Shown piece by piece: positions 1 to 11,171 of a stretch of 64,000 nucleotides of DNA. Positions within the stretch are counted from its first letter, which is position 1. Each line of letters starts with the position of its first letter. The notes under the pieces were generated by a model. The model was given only the letters and a program-made list of their open reading frames with translations, did not search any database and had not been told where the DNA came from. The stretch lies in the NCBI GenBank assembly GCA_037954665.1, contig JBBMOL010000018.1, positions 1,798,001 to 1,862,000 of the forward strand. The letters run 5' to 3'. Source of the stretch: Laguncularia racemosa (Eukaryota; Streptophyta; Magnoliopsida; Myrtales; Combretaceae). The translations under genes and the position numbers were made by a program.

Positions 1-441
1 CATTTTTTTTTTCACAACTTCCACCCATTCCCACTCCAATTGCAATGTTACATCATGGTATGCAAATTTTTTTCACTCAAATTGCTTTTTACATATGCAT
101 TTGTAGTAACTCTTTAACATATTAATTTTTCAAAACCCCAGTCTTAAATATGCAATTTAGACATTATTAGTTGCAAATATGTTTGATTCTTGGTTTTGTA
201 TGAGTAATTGATATAAATAATGTTGAATGTGGGAGTCGGAAATGTGTAGAAGTTGCTTTAGTTGATAGCTCATAATAATGCATATAAGGTATTTGTAAAA
301 ATGATTTAAATAGAAATTGTTTGTTTAGAGGCCCTCTTTTGTACATAATTAAACAATGTATTTAGGAATAAAATAGCTATACATGGGTTTTGTGGTTGAA
401 TTTGTAGAGTTTATTATGAGACGAATTGGATATATGTTAGG
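1..441. other. AT-rich intergenic sequence
   Basis: I see no gene, repeat array or clear regulatory site. The sequence is AT-rich and leads into the decayed transposase at about 442. Confidence 0.6.
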
Positions 442-1450
442 TTGAAAATAATTAAATTTGTGAAATTTATAATATATGTGAATGAAAATATTATGGATGG
501 CAATGAGCAGTCAAAGTGTGATAAGCAACTAATTAATAAGTTGAAGGTGAAGAAGAATTCCAACTATAGTGAATTCGTACATAAGATATATGGAGGCATT
601 AGCGTTAAACCCATTACAATGCATGTTAAGATAATACACAAGCACTCACGATACCATCAAGCTAGTGTGTCATACAAATTGATGCCTATAAAGGATGATG
701 ATAATGTTGAGAATCTTATGGAAATGGCTAAAGTTTTGGGGGAGGATCACACACAAGACTTGTATGTCCAAATTAATAAAGTACCAGGTTCTTCCTATGG
801 ATAATACACATTTAGAGCTAATACTTTATCTTATCAGGAAAATGATGGATTAAGTATGATGACTGATTCACTTATATGTGATACATTTGACCCACTATCA
901 ACTTTTGAACCCTTAGGTAATGAAGAACATTCTATTGAGAAAGAAGTTGATGAGGCTCTCTAGGTTCTAGCTTAAAATGATACCAACATGAAATAAATTA
1001 TACTAGGTGATGATGATGGCAAGTCCTTCTTAGAATGTTGCAAACGACATACATAAAACATATCCTCTAGTTATTGAGAATTTGATGCAAGCACCATAAT
1101 ACCAACAAGAGAGCCAAACAGATAATGTTGGAGTTAGGGACGCAATTCCATTTTTTAACACCAGAGGAGATGATGGTTACACCAAGAAGATATGAATGAG
1201 ACAGCACTAAGTATTTAAGGTCATAATTGGAAGCTGGTAAGTGGCAAATGGAGTCAAAGGAAGAGGAAGGACATACACTATTGACCTCAAGAATCATGTG
1301 TACATGCAATAAGTGATAGATATATAAATTTCCATGTTCCCATGCTTACACAATAGCAACACACTCAAGGCTAGATAGCTATCTAGCCATTGGCTCGTGA
1401 TATAGGTGGTCACATCAATTGTAGTATTACCAAGCTTCAACCAACATAAG
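442..1450 (+). pseudogene. Decayed MULE-type transposase (N-terminal part and SWIM-like zinc finger)
   Basis: An open stretch at 442-804 (120 codons) has the look of the N-terminal region of plant MuDR/MULE transposases, with a basic segment followed by a segment like PIKDDDNVENLMEMAKV. Downstream the reading frame is broken by several stops. At about 1220-1370 a frame reads GKWQMESKEEEGH, then MCTCNK, two stops, and YKFPCSHAYTIATHSRL. The pattern CxC followed by CSH is the SWIM zinc finger (CxCx(n)CxH) found near the C terminus of MULE transposases. The central DDE catalytic domain is too short or missing. What I see is the order of the two blocks and the stops; assignment to MULE rests on family knowledge and is moderate. 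The terminal inverted repeats were not located. Confidence 0.5.
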
Positions 1451-2500
1451 AGTCACATGTTTCTTTTACCACTAATACTAGTAGAGTAGCAAGCATAGAT
1501 CTATATTATCTCAAATTACTAGACATTTCATAAAAGTAATAGAATAGGAGAGAATAGATTTATATAGGATTTCTATATGTAAATTTTCAAAGATAGCTAT
1601 ATCCTTAATAAATTTAGTATCAAATTCATGTATATAAAATTCAAATTTTCAATACTAGTAGAGCATAGATCTACCTATATACATGCATTTTCAAATTCAA
1701 ATTCTATATGTATATATATGCATTTTTAACATGCAAAACTCCTTGAACTTTGCATGGATATTCAATTTACTACATAAACCTTTAATTTGTTAAATATAAC
1801 ACTTAAATGAACCTGGTCTAATTCCATTAGTCTCTGTTTGTTGAGGTGTACTTTTTAGTAAATGGATAATGGACATTTAACATTTTATATTAAAATAACA
1901 CCTACATGTATATTTTAATATTAATGATGTCGCATGGCCAACCATCAAGCTAATTAAGTAAAAGACAAAATACAATACTTTATTAAAATATTATTAATGA
2001 ATTAAAAAAATTAAATTAAAAAAAAAGTAAAATTAAACAAAGCAAGAAAAACATAAAACTATCATTCATCTTCTTCTACTAACCCATTAATGAAATCATC
2101 GTCAACTAAAGTTTGAAACTAATAAACACTTAATCTTCTCTATCATCATAAAAAACTAACAATATTCACTCTTTACAGTGATTATATTAAATAATTTTTT
2201 TTCCAAAAAAAGAAAAAAAAGGAATAAACAAGTTTGATAAATAAACTAGAAATGCCCATATGATCAAAATATGAACATAGTGTGTTGCAAAGCTCGAAAG
2301 GAGTTAAAATTCTCTAGAAGTGGCAACAATAGCAACTCTCTTCTCATTCTCTATCACCTCACTCTAAATAGTGTCTCAAATTCATATCTCTTTCCACATT
2401 TCTTATTGCCTAAACCCCAACATTAACTAGAAACCCATCAACCACCATCACACCTCCTCAAACTATGTTTTCACTACTGAAGCCTCGAGAAAGTCATCAA
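1451..2500. other. AT-rich intergenic sequence
   Basis: No gene is visible. The stretch is AT-rich with poly(A) and poly(T) runs, probably eroded transposon sequence continuing from the MULE relic on the left. Confidence 0.5.
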
Positions 2501-2534
2501 ACTCGCTAATGGCACCTCCCCCCTTACCCTCATT

Positions 2535-3065
2535 GAGGTTTGAAGAAGTTGTTGTCGTTGTTATTAAATTAGGGTTTCATGGTAACTCTTTTGCTAAAAA
2601 GACTTTTTTTTTTAATGAAACCCAAAAATCTATTGCAAAAGTTGCTATTGTTACATTAGTTTTTTTTTTTGTATCTTTTTCATTAATTTTGATGTAACTT
2701 TTATCATCGGGATTGATTTTTTAAATGTGAAATTCAAAAAACTTATTGTTAAAGTTGTTATTGTTTGATTAGATTTTCATTGTAACATTATTCTTTTGAT
2801 TTTAGTGTACTTTTTGTTATAAAGGTTAATTTTTTTAATGTGAAATATGAAAAAAATTAGTAAAAAATTGCAATGAGGAAGATGAAAAATGCAAAGAAGA
2901 GCTTGAAGAAGTGTTATTGAAGTTGCTATTGTTTGTTGTTGCATTTCATAGTAACTTTTTTCATTTAGTAAAGGAAAAAAAAAAAAGCCTAATGAAAAAG
3001 ATGAACAATGCAAAAAATCAACTTGAAGAAGCTATTGCTAAAATTGCTATAGTTTGTTGGTGCAT
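2535..3065 (+). repeat. Degenerate dispersed repeat, about five copies
   Basis: A phrase of the type GAAGTTGCTATTGTTTG recurs at about 2542, 2635, 2749, 2917 and 3038, each time followed by a T-rich stretch and often by TTTAATGTGAAAT. Spacing is irregular (about 95 to 170 bases). Short reading frames here are by-products of the repeat and show no known domain. This looks like an old, diverged tandem array. Confidence 0.45.
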
Positions 3066-3682
3066 TTTATGTTGTTTTGACAATTTTATTAAGTTTAGTG
3101 TAATTTTTGTTCTATATATATATTTTAATGTGAAATAAGGAAAGCTAAGGATGAATAGAGATTTATTGTTTAGGAGGGTAGATGAAGAAGATGAAGTGAC
3201 TCATTGTTTTCGGTATAATTTTTTTCTTTCTCTTTAGAAAATTTTTAATTCTTTTTTTACTACAATTAATACCTCACTATATAAGCATTTATCGATCATT
3301 TCACTTTTTTAAAGTAACATACTATATGTCAATGAATTATTAACTAAAAAAATAAGCTAAAACTATTAGATAAATCTAGTATAAATAGTAATGATAACAA
3401 TAAAACTTCAAATGAAATATCATAATATAAAAGTTATAAGTTCGAATAATAAATTAAATATTCGCTTAAAGTTTAGTACTATTTTTCAATACAATTTCCT
3501 TTTCCCATTTTCTTGGAGCAGCTTTTAAACGATAACTATTAAGCAAGTTTCAATGGCAAAAAAATAAATTTTAAATTAAAATTGGTAGGTAATTTATAAA
3601 TTAATTTTTTTATTATTTAAGTTTTATTTTAAAATCTGTTGACAACGTATTGTAAGAATTTCCTTTACCCTGAAAGATTCTA

Positions 3683-3691
3683 AAACCCTAA
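3683..3691 (+). promoter_or_regulatory. telo-box (AAACCCTAA) upstream of NBP35
   Basis: The 9-mer AAACCCTAA lies 48 bases before the NBP35 ATG and is followed at once by a CT-rich tract (about 3693-3713). In plants this pair is typical of promoters and 5' leaders of housekeeping genes. No clear TATA box is visible, which also fits a housekeeping gene. Confidence 0.5.
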
Positions 3692-3738
3692 TTCCTCTCT
3701 CTCTCTCTCTCACGGTAATCTCTGTTCCTCTCTGAGCT

Positions 3739-6700
3739 ATGGAGAGCGGTGACGTCCCTGAGAACGCCAACGAAAGTAATCTCTAGCTCTCTCCTCTCTC
3801 TCTCTCTCTGTGATTGAGAGTATCATGTTTTTGTTAATGATTGAGAAATTAATTTGGTTTTCATGAATATATGCAGATTGTCCAGGAACAGCCTCAGAGG
3901 CAGCAGGTAAAGCTGATGCTTGTCAAGGTTGCCCTAACCAAGAGGCTTGTGCTACTGCTCCTAAAGGCCCCGACCCCGGTACTTCCTTTTATTTATACGT
4001 TCCCCTTTCCCCCTCTCTCTATCTTCGTCATTCAATTTGATTTTCAGATAATTTTATACACGTTGCCAGTGTTATTATGTTATTCTCGTTAGGGTTTTGA
4101 AGAGGAATTGTTTATGTTATTCCAATTAGTACTCGTGCTACGTAAATTGATTATTCATTTGAGATATGTACCGACATCGACGGAGCCATGAAGATTTTTG
4201 CTTGTTACCTATCCCTAATATACTCTTCAATCGTATGATGGTGTTTAGAAATCCATTTTTTTTTTCGTAAATATTTGGGAAGACTAAAGCTTCCATCCAT
4301 GCAGCTTCAGTTTCGAAGATGTTATTTGTGTATTACCAGCTTTTTTAAAAATTGTTTTATGATAGCCATATCTTCATTTAAATTTAAGAGCTCTCTTTGT
4401 TGTTGATTTCACAGGAGGACTTCTCTAAATTATGATTCTTCTTTAATCGATTTGTCAGTTTTTTCTCCATGCTGCCTTGCTACAATTCAGAAACTGTAGA
4501 ACGGTTTTCTTTCCCTCCCCCCTTAATAAGAGTAGTTTCTGGTGCTTCTGATTAGAAGCAATTCAGTTTGAACTTAGATCAATATATAGAATGCATTTCT
4601 AATTTTGCTAGATTGTTGATATTTTTAATTTTGCAATGGAAAGTTATTGGAAAGAACTTTCATGCTTTTTATTTTTTAGTTTGAAGGAGAAAATATCAGT
4701 CTTCATTCCAATAGCTTCTGATAATGCTCTGAAACTATTGCTAGGTACTTGGCCCTCAATCCTTAGTAGAATCTTGTAAATTCACATATCACTTTTAAAA
4801 CAGATAAGAGACTCCTTGTTACAAATGTTTTATCACTTATTGATATTTTAAGTTCTTTTCTTCCTTTCCCAGAAAGTAATCCAGCAGATTGCAACTCAGG
4901 GAAGTTGTTCCAGACAGTGGAACCCCATCTCGAAGTATAACATACAGACACTTACGTAGTTCATCTTGTTTTTCCCTGATATAGTTGGATCTATTCATGT
5001 AGAGCATTGTTTCCATTTGTTTGAATTAAATCACCTTCACTAGATTAGGTACTTCTATTTGTTTATCTTAAATGGGTAGTTAATGCTCTCTTCCTGTGTA
5101 AATGGATTCTCTGAACATCTTATTTTCCCTTTATGCCACATGCTTGTTGCTCCTTTTTCTATCTTTTCTGAGGGGATGGTGAGGGTGGGGGTGTGTGATA
5201 TGGCCCATCATAATGGATCTAGTTTTGGGTAAGGATAATGGATCTAGTAGTGAACAATATATGTATAAAAGAGGATTGAAGGCTCATCTGAGAGAACTTT
5301 CCAATCTGTTATCTTGGTGGGCTTATCGGAGAGAACCTTCTGGCTTCATAAACAATAACTACTACTTCTAGACTAATTGAGAGAATGCTAATGCTTGCTT
5401 TATTACTATATGCAAACTTGACAATAACAGGAAAGGAAACAAACCTGGAAAATAACACAAAGGTTATTCTTTCCTATAATATTTGCCATTCTCTTTTGGA
5501 ATATTTCTAACAGGGGTTGGCAAATAATTGCATGATCATTTTTTCTCCTCCCTTAATGACCAATGGCATTCATGAGCTCTGAAAATCGATTCAGTGGAGT
5601 TATTTTGGTTGTTTTGTGGTATCATGAAGATATGATGTAGTCACAAAATACTAGAATTTTACTATACTCTGATGATTTGGTAGTTTCTGGAAAGGAAAAT
5701 GGGGGAAAAAAAGAAAAGGTGCTTCATTCCCTGAGAATATATTTCTGTACTATACATAGACTGGTGGAACATCAAGATAAGAACCAAGGGGATCAAATTT
5801 TTTGCAACAGACTGCTCATTAAAGGATCTTTCCTATCTACTTGATACCTTGACAAAAAATTTTTGTCAATCTCTGTCACTGTACCCTTGGCTTGAAGAGT
5901 GCATGTGTTATTAAGTGTTGAAGTTGTCATTTATCACCTCAAAAGCTCTATTTGTGACAAGTCTCTGTTGTCTCTTGATGAAAAAACTACAACACTATAT
6001 GCAAGCTTCTTCAGTTACAAAATGCCCTGAACTCTGGACAATTCTATATTGGCATCCTTTTCCTAGTTTTGACAATCAATTCTGATTGGCATGTGAGTAA
6101 ATATCAAAGCAATCTCATTGGCTTCTTGGCAAGATGATTTTTAGATGATACAGATTGCAAAATTGCCAACATACTTATATTTTGGTGACATTTTGAAGAA
6201 TTATCATTTTATAATTGCTGTGGATCAGATTGTAAAAAGAGAAACCACCTTCAGAAACTTTGATGATTTTATAGACTTTGCAACTTGCAAGTGCTGTCTT
6301 GTCTTATTTATATCTTTGATGATTACAAAGTCTAGAACCTACTAGAAAATAATGAAGCTTTGGCTTTTTTTGGGTTAAATCTGTGAATTTGATGATTCCT
6401 TATTTGTGGAATAATCTACCAGGGAAACTAACAGCTTAATGTTTAGGGGATTAATGCTGTTACAACAATAAAGCATTTACTTGAGAGGCTGTAAAAGCAA
6501 ATTCTTTACTTGTAGAACGTTCTATATCTAAGAAGGCTAGCAGATTGATTGTAAAACCAAATGCATCTTTCTTTCCCATGTACATAAGCTCAAATGTGAG
6601 GAGAGGTCACTGTTTGTCATCCTAAGTCATGTCTCTGTTATTTACCAAGTAACCGTGCCCTATGATTCAAATCTCTAAATTTTTGCTTGCTGATTTAAGG

Positions 6701-7830
6701 GTCCATGCATAAACAAGTAAGTTGGTCCTTTTGTTGGTATATTATTTTAGCTGCAATTTTTCATGTTGGAATTTAAAATATGTTTGATTTTTTTCGGCTT
6801 AGGAAAGTTCTTAATTTAGAATCAGACAATTTTGTTGAAATGCTGTTACATATTTCCGTCATCTATTCATTACTGTGGGTCTTTTAATCTTGATGCAGAT
6901 TTGGTTACCATAGCTGAAAGAATGGCGACTGTGAAGCACAAAATTTTGGTTTTATCGGGGAAGGGTGGGGTTGGAAAGAGCACATTTTCAGCACAACTCT
7001 CATTTGCGCTAGCTGAGATGCAGTTCCAGGTTGGTCTGCTGGATATAGACATTTGTGGACCAAGCATCCCAAAGATGCTTGGTTTGGAAGGTCAGGAAAT
7101 CCACCAGAGCAACCTTGGTTGGTCCCCTGTATATGTTGAGTCAAATCTCGGAGTCATGTCAATTGGGTTCATGCTCCCCCACCCAGACGAAGCTGTTATA
7201 TGGAGGGGCCCACGCAAGAATGGTTTAATCAAGCAATTTTTGAAGGACGTTTACTGGGGGGAGCTGGATTTCTTAGTGGTTGATGCTCCTCCCGGAACAT
7301 CAGACGAGCACATTTCGATCGTCCAATGCCTCCAGGCCACCGGATTGGATGGAGCTATAATTGTCACAACCCCACAACAGGTTTCGTTGATTGATGTTCG
7401 GAAGGAAGTGAGTTTCTGCAAGAAAGTTGGGCTTCCTGTTCTTGGAGTAGTTGAAAACATGAGTGGCCTTTGCCAGCCATTGGCTGATCTCAGGTTTATG
7501 AAGACGACTGAGACTGGTGAACAAAGTGATGTAACCGAATGGTTAATGGCCTATGTAAAAGAGAAGGCACCAGAAATTCTAAAGTTGACAGCTTACAGTG
7601 AAGTGTTTGATAGTAGTGGTGGGGGTGCAGCAAAAATGTGTAGCGAAACGGGGGTGCCATTTCTTGGCAAGGTGCCATTGGATCCACAGCTTTGCAAGGC
7701 AGCTGAAGAAGGCAGATCCTGTTTTACGGATCAGAAATGTATGGTGAGTGCACCGGCATTAAAGCAGATCATTGCAAAACTAGTGGAGACTCAAGGATTT
7801 TCGAGAATGGCACTGGATGATGGTGCATAG
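3739..7830 (+). CDS. NBP35: Cytosolic Fe-S cluster assembly factor NBP35 (P-loop NTPase)
   Basis: NBP35 is the P-loop scaffold ATPase of cytosolic iron-sulfur cluster assembly and delivers [4Fe-4S] clusters to cytosolic and nuclear apoproteins. The CDS joins three exons: 3739-3775, 3877-3978 and 6899-7830, with GT-AG junctions, giving 356 residues; the plant family is about 350. The N-terminal ferredoxin-like motif is C14-x13-C28-x2-C31-x5-C37. The deviant Walker A GKGGVGKST starts at residue 67, and MRP/Nbp35 blocks DIDICGPSIPKMLG and VVDAPPGTSDEH follow. The C-terminal CPxC motif of yeast and animal Nbp35 is not present; the site reads GLCQPL, as expected for the plant type. The start was chosen because exon 1 (MESGDVPENANE) aligns with plant orthologues. 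Intron 2 is 2.9 kb and carries a possible solo LTR. The downstream GDSL gene is convergent. Confidence 0.95.
5192..5512. mobile_element. Possible solo LTR in NBP35 intron 2
   Basis: A 321-bp stretch begins TGTGTGATATGG and ends TTTCTAACA, so it has TG...CA ends. It is flanked by GGGGG (5187-5191) and GGGGT (5513-5517), a 4-of-5 match as target duplication. A TATAAAA-like box lies near 5265. There is no primer binding site or coding sequence next to it. It could be a solo LTR of a copia or TRIM element, or chance. Confidence 0.35.
5663..5741 (+). ncRNA. Weak box C/D snoRNA-like candidate in NBP35 intron 2
   Basis: TGATGA (5670-5675, box C-like) and CTGA (5731-5734, box D-like) are 55 bases apart. 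They are bracketed by TATACTC and GAATATA, which can pair in 6 of 7 positions. No guide target was recognised and no C' or D' box is clear. Chance occurrence is quite possible. Confidence 0.15.
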
Positions 7831-8555
7831 CAGACGAACGGAACATAGTGGAGTTGATTGATGATGGTTCATGTCAGTTCTGGAGCTTTGTTATGGTGGT
7901 AGAGGAGACTCTTTTATTTTTTATTTTTTTGGGTTGCCTACTTGTAATTCAATATACGTAGGAATTTACATTGTAGTAAACGTTGATGCCCAATAAAGAC
8001 CGTACTAGCTTCTTCAGAATGAAGTTACTTCATGCTTGTTTATTCTAATAGACTTCGGACGAATTTTTATGGGATCATGTGAAAATCATTGGCTGAACTT
8101 ACTCTAGTTCTTTTTTTTTTTATGAGAAGTTTGAAACTGCTAAAAAGTTGAATTCAATCGAATTTTTCTTGTAAAATTTACGATCTCTGTATTTTTTTTT
8201 TTCAACAAAATGTTTTTATTATGATATCTTTCAAAGAAAATAGAAGTTGTAAATTTAATAAGTGAAAATTCCATTACATATAACATTTAACAACACTATT
8301 AAGTGTGAATTTTGGTAAGTAAATGTAGAGTTCCAGAGTCTGATTGATGAAGTTGTACAGACAAAAGATATACATGCTTGAACTAATCAATACAAAACGT
8401 TTCACAAACCAAAATAGGAAGAAAATATATCAGGTATTAAGCATACATATGCTACACTAGTTGGAAAATGACCACACTGTGGATGAAACTGCTTCCTCAT
8501 TCTATAAATATGCCAGATTGTCGCATCAATTCAAGTTCAAATTCCAGGAAAAGGA
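7831..8555. other. 3' regions between NBP35 and the convergent GDSL gene
   Basis: The NBP35 3'UTR carries AATAAA at 7992-7997, a likely poly(A) signal about 160 bases after the stop. The rest is AT-rich with poly(T) runs at about 8110 and 8195. The 3'UTR of the minus-strand GDSL gene must enter from the right. No other gene is seen. Confidence 0.6.
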
Positions 8556-11171
8556 CTATCCCGTGGGGGAAGGAGCAACATCTGGAGCCCCTGCAGGAGC
8601 CTGCGTTAGGTTGGACTGCGAAAACCCCATTTTCTTGATCATTTCTTTTGCAATCAACTGATTAGCACTTTCTGTTGGATGATACTCGTCCCAAAACACA
8701 TACTTGCTTCGGTCCGGACAGAGTCTTGATACTGGAATGCATGTGAGAGCAGGCCTGATCCTGCCCCAGGAGCAACATGGAGAGTCTGAATTGTTGAATC
8801 CTGTGAAAAAAGTAACACAAATGTTGCCGGTTACACTATAGTTTCAACAAAAACGTGCCACTTCAATTGAGATAAGATGCATTGTAAGTAACTTTGTTTT
8901 TACTACCTTTTTGTTTTATAGCTTATTTCCTGTAGTTTTTACCATTTCCATGCATGAATCTTAAAAAACAAGTAAAAACTGATCTCTATCTATCTCTATC
9001 AGAAGAGCCATCAAAATTGTTGAAATGACATCCAAATTAATATCGCATATTGTCAATGAAGTATACCGGGTCTGCTATTTTAACGATTTATTTTAGAGAA
9101 ATAAATGATGCAGCATGCCATCCGGATCACACGTGGCACTGTTTGACAAATATGTTAGCAACTTTAGGCAACTTAATAATACAGATGCAGCTCAATTATC
9201 CCGACTGTAATAGGGTAGAAGTAGAAGATGGATGTGTTTACCATATTTGGCAGGACTTGCTATTAAGTCACTGACAACATCATAAGCATCACCAAAGCCG
9301 AAGCTTGCATTAGGAAGTGTGTTCGACAGATCATCCAGCATACTACTTGTGGCCTTGTTGAAGCTGAGTGCTAACTTGTTTGTGTGTTCCTTACATCCCC
9401 CGGTTCCGGATGTAGTCAGCACCCTTTGGAGCGGAATGCATCCCATAGGCCCCAGGCCGAAAACCAGCAGGTGCCGAACGCCTAAGCTATGAAGCAACTA
9501 TTCATGTGCACCCCCAAAATTAGACATGAAATTTAAAAGATATTATAAAATAAACTGCACACATCTTCAAACTCTTCAAATATAACAGCACCTCCAATTT
9601 TTTAAAATAGCATACTTTCACCTCTTGAAAACCTTTGATGGTATTAAAATTCTCGTTCGGTATACAACTAAATAGTATAAGAAATATGTGAATGGATGCA
9701 TCTATAACACTTTCCTAAAGATCTAATATTTCATAAAATGTATAATTAATGTTTGAAAGCATGAAAAAAATTCTTATTTAGACCTCTTCACCAATGTCTG
9801 AGTCAATGTTAATACAACCCTTTGTATTAATGTACACTAGTAATTATTTTTAGGGCTAGTTCATCAAATGATTTTTGAGATTTTCTAGAACAGTTTGAAA
9901 TCAAAATTAGGTGATAAATTGGCATAAGAAAATGATTACGACCATAGATTAATGTAAAAGATTAACTTGATATTATACTAGAGATAAGGGTTTCAATTAT
10001 GTTAACACATCATGTGGAAAAATCAGTAGTATTAAATATCAATAAAATATTAATACATAAAAACATGAATGATGGATTTTTAATAATTATAAGGAGTGTT
10101 TTTTAATTTACCGAGGTAAAGATTATTTGAAAGTTACAGAACATAAATATGAATTTTGAGATGCGATGAGTACCGTGATTTGGTCTTGGAGTGTTCCGAC
10201 CAAGTATTGAATGAAGCCATCATCGTTGAAGGTCCAAGATTCCTTGTAAACTGGCATCAAGTAATTATTGATGAAATCATTGCTGCCCAAAGCCACCACA
10301 TAAAGAGCTTGTTGAAAGAATTCATCTGCTGCTTTTGGACCAATCTTTTCTCTTATTAGTTGTTGTGTTCCTTGGAACAGCTCAATTTGCTTATAGTGAC
10401 AAAATCTCTGGACCTAGAAGATGCCCCAAAAAAAGGAAAAAAAGAAAAAAAAATCAATATGAGTAAGATAAAGTTTCCATCCGTATTCCCTCTAATCATA
10501 TGTTGTCGTGTATTGTCACATATGAAGACTGTTTGAAATGTGTATTAATCTTTCTACACAAGGGAATACAGTTTGGAAACAGAATGACTTAGTCTAACCA
10601 AACAAACGTAGAAAGTAGCAGGAAGTGTACTTACAAAGTAACTTCCTGTATCATTCAAGATCCCTCCACCTCCAGAGGCATAGTTAACTCCATTATCCAA
10701 TATGACGTCTTCAGTCAGAGATGGATCCATGAATGCAATCGGGCGTGGAAGGCCCATTTCATCCCCTGTACGAACACTGGTTACTAGAAGATCATGTATA
10801 TAAATGCAAAACAATGAAGAAAAAAGTCTCAACCCGCAAGTGAAACAGGAATGTCAAATAATAGTGTAAAACTATATTTAATCAAATAGGTTTAAACTTA
10901 TAGATATGGTATCACCGAAATACGTTTACATACCTATTATATCAGCAACCGTCCGTCCATTACAAAACCTCCCATTAGGCAAGCCTTTGCCAAAATCTAT
11001 ACCATACCAGGGCATGCTTGCCTTAGCAAGGCCTTTGGATAGATACTGGTTGTTTCCAACATCCGAAAGGGAGTCGCCGAAGATGAACTGCACAATTTTG
11101 CAGTGGCATCCATCTAGGGTGACCCCAATAATGGCCAAAATGAGTATATTTAGCACTAGGATGGGCTTCAT
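8556..11171 (-). CDS. GDSL esterase/lipase (SGNH hydrolase), similar to Arabidopsis At1g74460
   Basis: GDSL lipases are serine ester hydrolases, usually secreted; the natural substrate here is unknown. Five exons on the minus strand: 11171-10934, 10765-10635, 10413-10174, 9497-9242 and 8800-8556, all with GT-AG borders and matching phases, giving 369 residues, normal for the family. The first about 24 residues are hydrophobic (MKPILVLNILILAIIGV) and look like a signal peptide. Family blocks are intact: FGDSLSDVGNN with the nucleophile Ser34, NGVNYASGGGGI (block II glycine), ALGSNDF (block III, Asn168) and WDEYHP with Asp326 and His329. An in-frame ATG 90 bases upstream (11261) exists, but the extension would bury the signal peptide, so I chose 11171. 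The whole sequence follows the At1g74460 type as I remember it. Confidence 0.92.

Noticed and set aside
6145..6345. 66-codon frame within NBP35 intron 2
   Set aside because: It does not fit the conserved protein, and exon 2 to exon 3 joins perfectly without it.
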